Positions 42,765 to 50,625 of a DNA stretch of 64,000 nucleotides are shown in pieces. Both the position numbers and the translations under genes were made by a program. The notes beneath the pieces are model-generated. The model was given only the letters and a program-made list of their open reading frames with translations, had not been told where the DNA came from and did no database searches. Each line of letters starts with the position of its first letter. Within the stretch, counting starts at the first letter, position 1. The DNA comes from Flavobacterium ranwuense (GTDB taxonomy: Bacteria > Bacteroidota > Bacteroidia > Flavobacteriales > Flavobacteriaceae): contig NZ_SMLH01000003.1 in NCBI RefSeq assembly GCF_004349315.1, positions 1 through 64,000 on the forward strand, given 5' to 3'.

Positions 42765-42895
42765 TAAAAAAAACGGGTTTTGCGTGAGTGATAGTAGTGG
42801 AAAGCCCACAGCAAGACGTAATGAAATGGAGTTTTGCGAGGACTTGTAGCGAATAGCACAACCCGGAGTTTTTACGTAGGGACACGTCCATAAAA
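42765..42895. repeat. Intergenic repeat (GCGTGA...GGGACACG family), second copy
   Basis: It begins ACGGGTTTTGCGTGAGTGAT (42772) and ends GGGACACGTCC (42881), with CGGGTT/AACCCG complementary words inside. The ends match 771-795 and 925-932. It starts two bases after the aminotransferase stop codon and has no ORF. Confidence 0.55.
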
Positions 42896-42967
42896 AAAAA
42901 TAGTTTAAAATTTAAAGCGGTAAAACTTTAAATCTTAAACTATTTTGAAGTTGAAATAAATTTTATA

Positions 42968-44170
42968 TTATGCAGGAACCTCGGTTAATGTTACCGCTTC
43001 TTTTATTCTGCGTAATGCTTCTCTCAATAATTCTTCGCTTGTGGCGTAAGAAAAACGGATACAATCCGGGTTTCCAAAGGCGTCACCGGTTACGGTTGCT
43101 ACATTGGCTTCGCCCAAAAGATACATAGAGAAATCATTGGCATCTTTGATGAACGTTCCTTTTAATGTTTTTCCGAAGAAAGAAGAGACGTCTGGGAATA
43201 CGTAAAATGCGCCTTCTGGAACGTTAATTTTTACTCCTGGAATGTCTTTCAATAATCCAACCACTAAATCTCTGCGGCTATGGAAAGCGTCAACCATGTG
43301 TTTTAAAACGCTTGGATCAGCATCAACAGCAGTAATGGTAGCACGTTGTGCGATACTGTTAGCGCCGCTTGTTACTTGACCTTGAATTTTAGTACACGCT
43401 TTTGCAATGAATTCTGGTGCGCCAATATATCCAATTCTCCATCCTGTCATGGCAAAAGCTTTTGCTACTCCATTTACAGTGATGGTTCTTTCCAGCATTC
43501 CCGGGATGGAAGCAATACTGCAAAAAGTTCCTGAGAAATTGATGTGCTCATAGATTTCATCAGCAACAACGTATATGTTTGGATATTTTTCCAATACTTT
43601 TGCCAATGCCGTTAATTCTTCTCTGTTGTACACCGATCCACTTGGGTTACAAGGAGAACTGAACCACATCATTTTTGTTTTTGGTGTGATCGCTGCTTCT
43701 AATTGTTCTGGGGTGATTTTAAAATCAGTATCTACAGAAGTTGGAACTTCTACAGGAACTCCACCGGATAATTTTACGATTTCAAAATAAGAAACCCAGT
43801 AAGGAGCGGGTAAAATTACTTCGTCACCGTCGTTTAACATTACTTGTGCAATGTTGTATAACGATTGTTTTGCTCCGGTTGAAACCACAATTTGAGACGG
43901 TTTGTATTCTAAATTATTATCTCTTTTGAATTTTCTACAGATTGCTTCTTTTAATTCTAAATATCCTTCTACTGGAGAATAGGTGCTATAATTTTCATCA
44001 ATCGCTTTTTTTGCCGCTTCTTTGATGAAGTCCGGCGTATTGAAATCAGGTTCACCTAAGCTTAAACTGATGATGTCTTTTCCTTGTGATTTTAATTCTC
44101 TGGCCAAAGCTGCCATTGCTAATGTTTGAGACGTAGATAAATTGTTTATTCTATCTGATAATGGATTCAT
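42968..44170 (-). CDS. Pyridoxal phosphate-dependent aspartate aminotransferase
   Basis: A class I aminotransferase of 400 residues, of the Iγ (aspartate/prephenate) kind. Marks are SLGEPDFNTPDFIKEAA, STGAKQSLYNIAQ, APYWVSYFEIVKL and SPCNPSGSVYNREEL. The Schiff-base Lys is in NGVAKAFAMTGWRIGYIGAP. It moves amino groups between aspartate and 2-oxoglutarate, and prephenate cannot be excluded. It is transcribed alone. A GTAGAGATGCACTG palindrome sits upstream. Confidence 0.93.
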   Translation of the reverse strand: MNPLSDRINNLSTSQTLAMAALARELKSQGKDIISLSLGEPDFNTPDFIKEAAKKAIDENYSTYSPVEGYLELKEAICRKFKRDNNLEYKPSQIVVSTGAKQSLYNIAQVMLNDGDEVILPAPYWVSYFEIVKLSGGVPVEVPTSVDTDFKITPEQLEAAITPKTKMMWFSSPCNPSGSVYNREELTALAKVLEKYPNIYVVADEIYEHINFSGTFCSIASIPGMLERTITVNGVAKAFAMTGWRIGYIGAPEFIAKACTKIQGQVTSGANSIAQRATITAVDADPSVLKHMVDAFHSRRDLVVGLLKDIPGVKINVPEGAFYVFPDVSSFFGKTLKGTFIKDANDFSMYLLGEANVATVTGDAFGNPDCIRFSYATSEELLREALRRIKEAVTLTEVPA

Positions 44171-44203
44171 TTCTTAATAGGTTGTAGTTAGTTTATTAAT
44201 TAG

Positions 44204-44231
44204 GTAGAGATGCACTGCAGTGCGTCTTTAC
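44204..44231. repeat. GTAGAGATGCACTG-family palindrome, imperfect copy
   Basis: It matches the 28-base palindrome at 30799-30826 except for two bases in the right arm. A partial third arm (GTGTATCTCTACAC) follows at about 44235-44248. Confidence 0.8.
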
Positions 44232-44265
44232 AGCGTGTATCTCTACACGTTGTGTCTTTGTATGA

Positions 44266-45360
44266 TTATATAAGTTCTGGTTTCATTCCCAAATCTTTCA
44301 AATGCTTGAAATGTGCAATAACGGCACTTCGCATCGTCTTGTATTCATAATACGGCAAGTTGCATTCTTGTGCAGTTTCTTTTACAATTTTTGCAATTTT
44401 ACCATAATGAACGTGGCTGATATTTGGAAAAATATGGTGCTCAATTTGGTGATTCAATCCGCCTGTGTACCAGTTAACTATTTTGTTTTTTGGAGCAAAA
44501 TTAGTTGTGGTAAACAATTGGTGAATAGCCCAAGTATTGTCCATTTCCCCTAATTCATTTGGAGATGGATTAGTTGTTTCTTCAACAACGTGTGCCAATT
44601 GGAACACAACACTTAGAATTAAACCAGCAGTGTAATGCATAACGAAGAAACCAATTAATACTTTCCACCACGTGATTCCAATAACGATTGGTAAAACGAT
44701 CCAGATAGAAACGTAAATTATTTTGGTAATAATTAAAGTGGTCCAAAGTGTTTTTGGGCTTTTTGCTTCTCCGTAAGATAATTTTCTTTTCAAGTAGCTT
44801 CTCATCTGTTTGAAATCAGTTGTAATAGCCCAGTTGAACGTTAATAAACCGTATAAGAATACAGAATAATATTGCTGAAAACGGTGAAAATTATACCATT
44901 TTGCTTCTTTTGTAAAACGAATTACACGTCCGGCATCTAAATCTTCATCATGACCCGGAATGTTCGTATACGTATGGTGTAGCACATTGTGTTGCACTTG
45001 CCAGTTGTATACATTTCCTGCCAGAACATAAATAGTTCCACCCATGAATTTATTGACCCAATTTTTATTGGAATAAGAACCGTGATTTCCATCGTGCATC
45101 ACATTCATTCCTACTCCTGCCATTCCAATTCCCATAACAATTGTTAAAAGAAGATGTGCCCAAAATGGCATGCCAAGTGTAAGAATTAAAAAATAAGGCG
45201 CAAGAAAAACAGAAAACAAAATTATGGTTTTCAAATATAGTTTCCAATTACCTGTTTTTTGGATGTTGTTTTCTTTGAAGTAATTGTTAACCCGTGAGTT
45301 AAGTGTTCTGAAAAACTTTAGGCTATCTTGCTTAGCAAATGTCGGAGCATTATTATTCAT
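44266..45360 (-). CDS. Fatty acid (acyl-CoA or acyl-lipid) desaturase
   Basis: A 364-residue membrane di-iron desaturase. The three His boxes are HDGNH (89-93), HNVLHH (124-129) and HQIEHH (about 307-312). The Gln-type third box is typical of front-end desaturases, such as delta-6 or linoleoyl-CoA-like enzymes. The usual cytochrome b5 domain is missing. Four to six membrane helices are expected (44-62, 66-86, 150-180, 215-250). It would adjust membrane fluidity. Confidence 0.92.
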   Translation of the reverse strand: MNNNAPTFAKQDSLKFFRTLNSRVNNYFKENNIQKTGNWKLYLKTIILFSVFLAPYFLILTLGMPFWAHLLLTIVMGIGMAGVGMNVMHDGNHGSYSNKNWVNKFMGGTIYVLAGNVYNWQVQHNVLHHTYTNIPGHDEDLDAGRVIRFTKEAKWYNFHRFQQYYSVFLYGLLTFNWAITTDFKQMRSYLKRKLSYGEAKSPKTLWTTLIITKIIYVSIWIVLPIVIGITWWKVLIGFFVMHYTAGLILSVVFQLAHVVEETTNPSPNELGEMDNTWAIHQLFTTTNFAPKNKIVNWYTGGLNHQIEHHIFPNISHVHYGKIAKIVKETAQECNLPYYEYKTMRSAVIAHFKHLKDLGMKPELI

Positions 45361-45377
45361 ATATTTTTAATAAAGTT

Positions 45378-45413
45378 CAAAGGTAATTATTATAAATTTT
45401 TGGATATACAAAA
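45378..45413 (-). promoter_or_regulatory. Promoter of the desaturase gene
   Basis: On the minus strand TTTTG (45409-45413) and TACCTTTG (45378-45385) match the -33/-7 pattern, with a rather long 23-base gap, 18 bases ahead of the start codon. Confidence 0.4.
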
Positions 45414-45465
45414 TTGTGATAAATATTTTAACTCTAAAGTATTACTTTTGTTAAAAAATTAATAG

Positions 45466-46095
45466 ATGGACGAGATTCTTAAGTATTTTCCTAATTTAAC
45501 TGATATTCAGAAAGAACAGTTCGAAAAATTGAATTTTTTATACCATGATTGGAATGAAAAAATCAATGTTATTTCGAGAAAAGATATTGATGCTTTGTAT
45601 ACCAAACATATTTTGCATTCGTTGGGAATAGCCAAAATTATAAAATTTGAACCGGGAACTTATGTTCTTGATGTTGGAACTGGCGGAGGATTTCCTGGAA
45701 TCCCATTGGCGATTCTTTTTCCGGAAACCCGTTTTTATTTGATAGATGTTATTGCCAAGAAAATAAAAGTGGTTCAGGCTGTTGCCGAAGGATTGGAATT
45801 GAAAAATGTAAAAGCAGAGCAAATGCGTGCTGAAAATGTGAAAGGAGATTTCGATTTTATCGTGAGTCGTGCCGTGACGAATATGCCGGATTTTGTTTCT
45901 TGGGTGAAAACCAAAATCAAAAAGAACAACAAGCACGAATTGAAAAACGGAATTCTCTATTTAAAAGGAGGCGATTTAACCGAAGAACTAAAGGATTTTC
46001 CAAAAGCCACGGAATACAATCTTGCTGATTTTTTTGAAGATGAATTCTTTGAAACTAAGAAAGTGGTGCATTTGCCATTGAAGTTTACGGTTTAA
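45466..46095 (+). CDS. rsmG: 16S rRNA (guanine527-N7)-methyltransferase
   Basis: Class I methyltransferase that modifies G527 of 16S rRNA. The SAM-binding LDVGTGGGFPGIPLAILFPE is near residues 69-88. YHDWNEKINVISRKD and VSRAVTNMPDFVSWV are diagnostic of RsmG (GidB). At 209 residues it is full length. A TACTTTTG box at 45441-45449 may be the promoter. The DUF2490 gene follows 43 bases later. Confidence 0.95.
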   Translation: MDEILKYFPNLTDIQKEQFEKLNFLYHDWNEKINVISRKDIDALYTKHILHSLGIAKIIKFEPGTYVLDVGTGGGFPGIPLAILFPETRFYLIDVIAKKIKVVQAVAEGLELKNVKAEQMRAENVKGDFDFIVSRAVTNMPDFVSWVKTKIKKNNKHELKNGILYLKGGDLTEELKDFPKATEYNLADFFEDEFFETKKVVHLPLKFTV

Positions 46096-46138
46096 TGGAT
46101 AATCTGGAAAATAGTTACTTTTAAATAATAAAGCTTTA

Positions 46139-46813
46139 ATGAAAAAAAAAATAACACTGTTTTGCTGGTTACTATTACTATTTGTTGCAGCAAACGGACA
46201 CGCACAAAAATCGGATTTAGGGAATTGGTTTAATTATTCTGGGAATCAAAAAATAAACACTAGGTGGAATTGGCATAATGAAGTGCAATATCGGAACTTT
46301 AATTTTGCTGGAGATCTGGAACAATTACTGCTGAGAACGGGTATAGGTTATAATTTAACCGAAAAGAATAATAATGTATTGTTGGGATACGCTTACATTC
46401 ACTCAGAACCCTATATCGCTGGAACGGATGATAAACGGGAAACGGATGAACACAGAATTTTTCAGCAGTTTATTACCAAACAACAATTTGGAAGGGTAAA
46501 TATTCAACATCGCTATCGTTTTGAGCAACGATTTATGAATGATGATTTAAAAATGCGTTTTCGCTATTCGTTGTCATTAGCTATTCCAATCAATAAAAAA
46601 GTGATGGAGAAAAATGCGATTTACGCTTCAGCATACAATGAGATATTTGTTAATACACAAGCAAATCATTACGACCGCAATCGTATTTATGGTGGTCTTG
46701 GTTATTTTATAAATGATCATATCAAAGTAGAAGCAGGTGTGATGTCGCAGCTTTTACCGAGTGGTAATAGAACGCAATTTCAAATTATGATTTTTAATAA
46801 TCTGCCTTTTTGA
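46139..46813 (+). CDS. DUF2490 outer-membrane protein
   Basis: A 224-residue protein with a signal peptide (MKKKITLFCWLLLLFVAANGHAQ) and alternating aromatic strands typical of a small beta-barrel: WFNYSGNQKINTRWNWHNEV, HRYRFEQRF and the final FQIMIFNNLPF, ending in Phe. It fits DUF2490 of Bacteroidota. Function is unknown. It may be read through from rsmG. Confidence 0.85.
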   Translation: MKKKITLFCWLLLLFVAANGHAQKSDLGNWFNYSGNQKINTRWNWHNEVQYRNFNFAGDLEQLLLRTGIGYNLTEKNNNVLLGYAYIHSEPYIAGTDDKRETDEHRIFQQFITKQQFGRVNIQHRYRFEQRFMNDDLKMRFRYSLSLAIPINKKVMEKNAIYASAYNEIFVNTQANHYDRNRIYGGLGYFINDHIKVEAGVMSQLLPSGNRTQFQIMIFNNLPF

Positions 46814-46903
46814 TTTTTTAAATAATAAACGGAAATGGGATTTTTGAATGGCAAATTAAAATCTAATTCTATTTTTAATTTATAGTGTTTTATAAAAAAA
46901 AAC

Positions 46904-46949
46904 AAAACCCACAAGATTCAAAATAATTTGAATTCTTAAGGGTTTTTAA
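46904..46949. terminator. Terminator between DUF2490 and pruA (convergent)
   Basis: AAAACCC...GATTCAAA pairs with TTTGAATTC...GGGTTTT with one small interruption, and A and T runs flank it. It serves both strands. Confidence 0.8.
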
Positions 46950-46988
46950 ATATTTAAAAAAAAATTGCTTCGTTCCTAGCAACAACTT

Positions 46989-48614
46989 TTACCCTAAAAA
47001 TGGATATCTGTAATTCTCTGGAGTAACAAATGTTTCTTTGATAGTTCTTGGAGAAACCCAACGCAATAAGTTCAATACTGAACCTGCTTTGTCATTAGTT
47101 CCCGATCCTCTTGCTCCACCAAATGGTTGTTGTCCTACAACTGCTCCAGTTGGTTTATCGTTGATGTAGAAATTACCGGCAGCATTTTCTAAAACTTTCA
47201 TAGCATATTCAATTGCATAACGGTCTTGGCTCAAGACAGCTCCTGTCAATGCATATTCAGAAGTAGAATCAACTAATACAAGTGTTTCTTCCCATTTAGC
47301 ATCTTCGTATACGTAAATTGTCAATACTGGTCCGAATAATTCGGTTTCCATTGTACTGTATTTTGGATTTGTTGTTACGATAACGGTAGGCTCTATAAAA
47401 TAACCAACAGACTTATCATAATTTCCTCCTGCAATAATTTCGGCATCAGCATCTTTTTTAGCTTGATCAATAAAACTTGCTAATTTGTCAAATGAACCTT
47501 CTGAAATTACAGAAGAAACGAAATTATTTGTATCTTCTGGAGACCCCATTTTCATGGAAGCTAAATCAGCTACTAATAATTTTTTTACTTCGGGCCAAAT
47601 TGATTGTGGTACATATGCTCTTGAAGCAGCTGAACATTTTTGTCCTTGGTATTCGAAAGCTCCTCTGGAAAGTGCCGTAGCAACTTGAGCCGGAATAGCT
47701 GATGAATGCGCCACAACAAAATCTTTACCTCCAGTTTCCCCTACGATTCTTGGATATGTTTTGTAGTTGCTGATGTTTTGTCCAATTTTCCCCCAAATGT
47801 CATTGAAAACACGAGTTGAACCTGTAAAGTGAATTCCTGCGAAATCACGACTTCCTAATAACGTTTCAGAAATCATGGCAGAGTCTCCGTATACCACATT
47901 GATTACACCATCCGGTAAGCCTGCTAGTTTGAATACTTCTACGATTACATTAGCAGAATAAATTTGTGTAGCACTTGGTTTCCAAACAACAACATTCCCC
48001 ATTAATGCTGGAGCAGCTGGTAAATTACCGGCAATGGCTGTAAAGTTAAACGGAGTAATTGCATAAACAAATCCTTCAAGAGGTCTGTGTTCTAGTCTGT
48101 TCCAAACACCTTCTGATGAAGCTGGTTGTTCTGCATAAATTTGAGACATAAATTGCACGTTGAAACGCAAAAAGTCTATAAATTCACAGGCGGCATCAAT
48201 TTCAGCTTGATGTACTGTTTTTGCCTGAGCAATCATAGTAGCAGCATTTATTTTAGCACGGTAAGGTCCGGCAAGCAATTCAGCAGCTTTTAAAAATATT
48301 GATGCTCTGTGTTCCCAAGCTAGATTAGCCCATTTTTTTTTAGCTTCTAGAGCTGTTGAAATGGCTTTTTCTATATGTTCTTTATTTGCTTCGTGATACT
48401 GTCCCACAGTATGTTTGTGGTCGAAAGGAGGATTTATTGATTTCGTGTTTCCTGTACGGATTTCTTCTCCTCCAATGTACAAAGGAACATCTACTGTTTC
48501 ACTATACATTTTCTTGAAAGTGGTTAGAACTTCTTCTCTTTCCGGACTTCCTGGAGCGTATGACTTAACGGTTTCGTTAAACGCTTTTGGGACGTTGTAA
48601 ATTCCTTTTGGCAT
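46989..48614 (-). CDS. pruA: L-glutamate gamma-semialdehyde (1-pyrroline-5-carboxylate) dehydrogenase
   Basis: NAD-dependent aldehyde dehydrogenase of 541 residues that turns proline-derived glutamate semialdehyde into glutamate. The catalytic Cys is in YQGQKCSAASRAYVP and the general-base Glu is in IVGETGGKDFV. TGSTRVFNDIWGKIG holds the cofactor site, and the end GQQPFGGARGSGTNDKAGS matches PruA. It is transcribed alone, without the proline dehydrogenase gene nearby. Confidence 0.95.
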   Translation of the reverse strand: MPKGIYNVPKAFNETVKSYAPGSPEREEVLTTFKKMYSETVDVPLYIGGEEIRTGNTKSINPPFDHKHTVGQYHEANKEHIEKAISTALEAKKKWANLAWEHRASIFLKAAELLAGPYRAKINAATMIAQAKTVHQAEIDAACEFIDFLRFNVQFMSQIYAEQPASSEGVWNRLEHRPLEGFVYAITPFNFTAIAGNLPAAPALMGNVVVWKPSATQIYSANVIVEVFKLAGLPDGVINVVYGDSAMISETLLGSRDFAGIHFTGSTRVFNDIWGKIGQNISNYKTYPRIVGETGGKDFVVAHSSAIPAQVATALSRGAFEYQGQKCSAASRAYVPQSIWPEVKKLLVADLASMKMGSPEDTNNFVSSVISEGSFDKLASFIDQAKKDADAEIIAGGNYDKSVGYFIEPTVIVTTNPKYSTMETELFGPVLTIYVYEDAKWEETLVLVDSTSEYALTGAVLSQDRYAIEYAMKVLENAAGNFYINDKPTGAVVGQQPFGGARGSGTNDKAGSVLNLLRWVSPRTIKETFVTPENYRYPFLG

Positions 48615-48721
48615 ATTAAATAGATTTTAATTATAATCAAAAATTGAGCTGTAAAGGTAATAATAATTCATCAATCAGAGAATCTGATTGGAAGTTAAAA
48701 TTCTAATAAAAGAGTTGAGAT

Positions 48722-49108
48722 TTAATTCAAAGCAAACGGGGCACATAACCTAAAAGTAGGTACAATGACTTTGAAGTTTTTTGTAGAGGTAAAGTTAATC
48801 ATGTTGAAATATCCTTTCATGGCACCATAAGGCGAAGAAAGCAAACAGCCAGAACTGTACGTATGAAATTCTCCAGGTTTTAAAACTGGTTTTTTTCCAA
48901 TAACACCTTCTCCATCAACTATTTCGACCGCATTTAAAGAGTCGAAAATCTCCCAATGGCGAGAAATCAACTGAACAGAATCTTTACTGTGATTTTCAAT
49001 TGTGATTACATAACTAAAAGCAAAGTGAATTTTGTAGTTTTTGAAGTAAGTTCCTTCAAAACTAGTCAAAACTGAAATTTTTATACCTCTTGTTATTTGA
49101 GAAACCAT
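48722..49108 (-). CDS. apaG: Co2+/Mg2+ efflux protein ApaG
   Basis: A 128-residue single-domain ApaG protein, an immunoglobulin-like fold. Marks are VSQITRGIKISVLTSFEGTY, FAYSYVITIENHSKDSVQLISRHWEI, GEFHTYSSGCLLSSPYGAMKGYF and the C-terminal VIVPTFRLCAPFALN. The ATG at 49108 is used because the longer form from 49174 adds 22 residues not found in the family. The metal-efflux role is a family annotation and not proven here. It follows the DUF5103 gene, an order frequent in Bacteroidota. Confidence 0.9.
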   Translation of the reverse strand: MVSQITRGIKISVLTSFEGTYFKNYKIHFAFSYVITIENHSKDSVQLISRHWEIFDSLNAVEIVDGEGVIGKKPVLKPGEFHTYSSGCLLSSPYGAMKGYFNMINFTSTKNFKVIVPTFRLCAPFALN

Positions 49109-49190
49109 GATTAAATGGATTGAATATGTGTTTATTATTGACAAATTTACAAAAAATTGAATTCGTTTTGCCAAATTTTGAAAAGTTTTT

Positions 49191-50456
49191 TTAGTTGGTG
49201 ATATTTAGTGAATTTGCTATTCCTTTCCCAACAACTCTATCGTATCTATCCGTATTCTCCCTGTAATAAACCAGTACTGTGTAATCATTTTCCGTTTGAT
49301 AAAAATTCCCGTCAATTGCATTTTCATAGTCAATAACTCCTTTGTCATCAGCAACAATGTATTGATAGTTTGTAAATCCCTGTTTGACTAAAATAGCTTT
49401 CTCATAAACTCCTTTTACAGAATTATAATCCATTTTGTATTCTGGAGTCAGATTGTAATTATTGAACATTCCGCCAACATAAATATTCTTTTTCAGTCTA
49501 AAAGTGGGAGCAGAAAGGCTGAAATAAACCCAAGCATAATCCGCTTCGATTTCAGGATTAGTGGCGTTTATGTTATTGACAACAAAATCACCATTAACAT
49601 CTTGGGTAAACGAATAAGGGAAATTTGTTCTTGCGGCGTTAGTGTACAAATAAGAGCCGTAAATGTCAGTATTGGAATCTATACGTGATACATTATTACT
49701 TGCGGATCGTATGTCTTTGTTTTCAAAAAACAAAAACTCATTTCCTGCCCAAAACTGTGTTTCTGGGTCGTATTTGTAAATCAGGTCATTCCCAATGGTG
49801 TATTGTGGAACCACATTTTTTATGCCAGTGTTAAATTGTCCGTTTTGAAGCAGAACGACTTTAACGTTTTTCATGGGATTTTGAAATGTAATTACGCTTG
49901 ATTTTATAGAGAATTCTAAATTGTGTTTCAGTTCTATGTTACTTACTGTTCGTGCTCTTTTCACCTGCGTTGGAACCGTAACAAGATCTTCGCATAAAAT
50001 GAATTTTCTGGAAAACAACACTTCTTTATTTTCGTCTAAAACTTTAATGATATAATTTCCGCTGATTCGCAGCTGCTGTGTAAACTGATTGGGAATGGAT
50101 AATTTGTAATGCGAATAGATTTGTAATGTATTGAATGAATTCGTGTAATCTTGAATTCTTTGATTGTCAAAACCTTGTAAATATTCATTTTTTGGAATTC
50201 CAGTAGGAACCCAGTTGTAATCGCAATGGATTATTTCGTAATAATAATTGGCTTCATTGCCAAAAAGATCATCAAACTGCAATTGGAACCCTTCTCCTAA
50301 TTTAAAAATTGGAATCACATTTCGATCACTTTGTAAAAAAGAAATCGTTTTGATGTTGTAGGGCGCAGCTATTTCTTTTTCTACTTGAGCAGAGGAAGAA
50401 TTGACTGTGAATACAAAAAGAAAAAAGGTGACTATTTTGAAAAAAGACTTTGTCAT
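49191..50456 (-). CDS. DUF5103 domain-containing exported protein
   Basis: A 421-residue protein with a signal peptide (MTKSFFKIVTFFLFVFTVNSSSAQ) and a DUF5103 domain, a beta-rich fold of unknown role. Signs are IKTISFLQSDRNVIPIFKLG, FDDLFGNEANYYYEIIHCDYNW and the carbohydrate-binding-like end VGGMFNNYNLTPEYKMDYN. The ATG at 50456 (MTKSFF) is used, since the upstream start at 50531 adds 25 residues before the signal peptide. It is followed by apaG at 82 bases. Confidence 0.88.
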   Translation of the reverse strand: MTKSFFKIVTFFLFVFTVNSSSAQVEKEIAAPYNIKTISFLQSDRNVIPIFKLGEGFQLQFDDLFGNEANYYYEIIHCDYNWVPTGIPKNEYLQGFDNQRIQDYTNSFNTLQIYSHYKLSIPNQFTQQLRISGNYIIKVLDENKEVLFSRKFILCEDLVTVPTQVKRARTVSNIELKHNLEFSIKSSVITFQNPMKNVKVVLLQNGQFNTGIKNVVPQYTIGNDLIYKYDPETQFWAGNEFLFFENKDIRSASNNVSRIDSNTDIYGSYLYTNAARTNFPYSFTQDVNGDFVVNNINATNPEIEADYAWVYFSLSAPTFRLKKNIYVGGMFNNYNLTPEYKMDYNSVKGVYEKAILVKQGFTNYQYIVADDKGVIDYENAIDGNFYQTENDYTVLVYYRENTDRYDRVVGKGIANSLNITN

Positions 50457-50625
50457 TTTGTAGTGCTTAAGATTTTGTAAATATAAGGAATACTCCTCGT
50501 TTTTATCCGAAAATGTAATTTCAGACAGCAAATATATTTTGTATGTAATTTCTGTTAATTAAAATACAATTTTTTTAAATGTTAAGAGTTATCTTATTAT
50601 TTTTACTTCAAATATATCTAACCAT

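Noticed and set aside
49109..49174. 22-residue N-terminal extension of apaG
   Set aside because: ApaG proteins usually start at MVSQITRG-like sequence. The extension has no family counterpart.
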